DNA of 64,000 nt from Mycetohabitans endofungorum. GTDB lineage: Bacteria; Pseudomonadota; Gammaproteobacteria; Burkholderiales; Burkholderiaceae. The stretch is from NCBI RefSeq assembly GCF_037477895.1, contig NZ_CP132744.1, positions 62,001-126,000 on the forward strand, in the 5' to 3' direction. Each line of letters starts with the position of its first letter. The first letter of the stretch is position 1. This document shows positions 63,262-64,000 of this stretch, one piece after another. The position numbers and the translations under genes are program-made. The notes beneath the pieces are model-generated. The model saw only the letters and a program-made list of their open reading frames with translations, did not search any database and was not told the origin of the DNA.

Positions 63262-63801
63262 ATGACAACCGGCGTACCGGAAAACGAGCGTGATCCGGCC
63301 GTTGCGTCGGGTTCGACGCCATCGCCTTGCAAGCCATCAAACCGGCCCGCCACTGCGCGCAACGATCGGGACGACGAGCTGGAAGATAACGACATCGTTC
63401 CGCTCACCCGGGGCGAAGCCGAACGTATGTTCGGGCCGCAGGTGAGCCGTCCATCGCGTGTCACGCCGACAAAGGTCGTGGCAGCGCAAATGGTTGTATC
63501 CCTGGCAGCGGCGCTCGCGTGGTGGCTGTTTTCAAAGTCGCCGGGTCATGCTGCGCTGTCCGCGGTGTTGGGCGGGGCGATATGCTGGGTGCCGAGTGCG
63601 TTGTTCGCGGCACGCCTGAGGAGAAAGGGCAGCACCGAGAGCATTCTTGCCTGGGTGCTGGGCGAGGCGGTCAAGATCGCATCGACGGTCGCGATGTTTG
63701 TTGCGACCGCGATGCTGTATCGGAACGTCCACTGGCTGGCGCTGCTTGTCACCTACCTCATTGCGCTGAAAACGTACTGGCTCGCGCTGGCATGGCGCTG
63801 A
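63262..63801 (+). CDS. atpI: ATP synthase protein I
   Basis: 179 residues from ATG 63262 (GAGGA at 63251-63255 upstream); a GTG one codon before is also possible. The N-terminal 65 residues are hydrophilic and not typical; the membrane part starts KVVAAQMVVSLAAALAWW and continues with three more helices. AtpI helps assemble the c-ring. First gene of the F0F1 operon; atpB follows after 51 bases. Confidence 0.88.
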   Translation: MTTGVPENERDPAVASGSTPSPCKPSNRPATARNDRDDELEDNDIVPLTRGEAERMFGPQVSRPSRVTPTKVVAAQMVVSLAAALAWWLFSKSPGHAALSAVLGGAICWVPSALFAARLRRKGSTESILAWVLGEAVKIASTVAMFVATAMLYRNVHWLALLVTYLIALKTYWLALAWR

Positions 63802-63852
63802 GCGGTGCGGTACCCGACGAAGCAGGTTTTCGATTTATTGGATTGACACGTC

Positions 63853-64000
63853 ATGGCCGCTAGCGCAGGAACGCATCTGGATCCGTCCGAGTATATCCAG
63901 CACCACTTACAGAATTTCGCGACGAAGCACCAGACTTCGATCGTTGACTTTTCGATCATCAACCTCGACACGTTGTTCTGGTCGATTGCGATGGGACTTG
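63853..64000 (+). CDS. atpB: ATP synthase subunit a, N-terminal part (cut by window edge)
   Basis: 49 codons: MAASAGTHLDPSEYIQHHLQNFATK and IINLDTLFWSIAMGL. Beta-proteobacterial AtpB starts just like this (EYIQHHL, then first membrane helix). Forms the proton channel of F0 with the c-ring. Cut off at the window end. Confidence 0.93.
   Translation, partial: MAASAGTHLDPSEYIQHHLQNFATKHQTSIVDFSIINLDTLFWSIAMGL

Noticed and set aside
1-64000. CRISPR arrays, tRNA/rRNA genes, complete insertion sequences
   Set aside because: I looked for spaced direct repeats, cloverleaf sequence and transposase frames and found none convincing; a tRNA scan would be decisive.

Overview
The window looks like a piece of the main chromosome of a Burkholderiaceae bacterium (Burkholderia sensu lato). 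The support is high GC content, a Burkholderia-type type II secretion cluster with gspC inverted inside it, and the gene order mnmG-rsmG-parA-parB-atpI-atpB at the right end. At least seven gene remnants (acyl-CoA synthetase, LysR, CobW-type GTPase, Old Yellow Enzyme, GMC oxidoreductase, liv transporter genes) point to a genome undergoing reduction. A host-associated member such as Mycetohabitans is plausible but is an inference only.

Left part (1-11.6 kb): a truncated BetR/receiver regulator at the left edge, a small membrane protein, then a tight seven-gene operon (1601-10002): MFS transporter, FGGY kinase, GlpD-like dehydrogenase, alkyl-DHAP-synthase-like flavoprotein, GlpP-type antiterminator, ABM-domain protein and Fe-dependent alcohol dehydrogenase. 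Four of these families recur in the uncharacterised E. coli ygc cluster. I read the operon as a pathway for a substituted glycerol, possibly an alkylglycerol ether, controlled by antitermination. Two PPC/DUF296 genes follow, after the remnants of an AMP-ligase and a LysR gene.

Middle (11.6-28 kb): metR/metE divergent pair, a methyltransferase, a periplasmic copper chaperone, a Ca2+/cation antiporter, a NERD-nuclease/helicase fusion, gshA, ada, a candidate 60-nt sRNA with anti-Shine-Dalgarno loops, a MATE exporter, a PhyH-family dioxygenase and an orphan outer-membrane efflux lipoprotein.

28-44 kb: a complete gspD-E-F / gspC / gspG-H-I-J-K-L-M-N cluster, a small lytic transglycosylase, a decayed CobW-type GTPase gene, hupB and mnmC. 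A 1.07-kb gene-free, low-GC stretch with DnaA boxes (44096-45166) follows and is my candidate for the chromosome origin.

45-64 kb: CPA2 antiporter, YbdK-type ligase, a MarR regulator with a Cys-rich tail, a SET-domain methyltransferase, a two-component system, DUF3717, PhhB and CYTH genes. Next come a BetR/receiver gene 98% identical (over 294 nt) to the left-edge copy but inverted, a decayed liv ABC-transporter operon, then mnmG, rsmG, parA, parB with two perfect parS sites, an ArsB/NhaD-type permease and the start of the atp operon. Origin, parS, ParA/ParB and HU together make the right half a replication/segregation neighbourhood.
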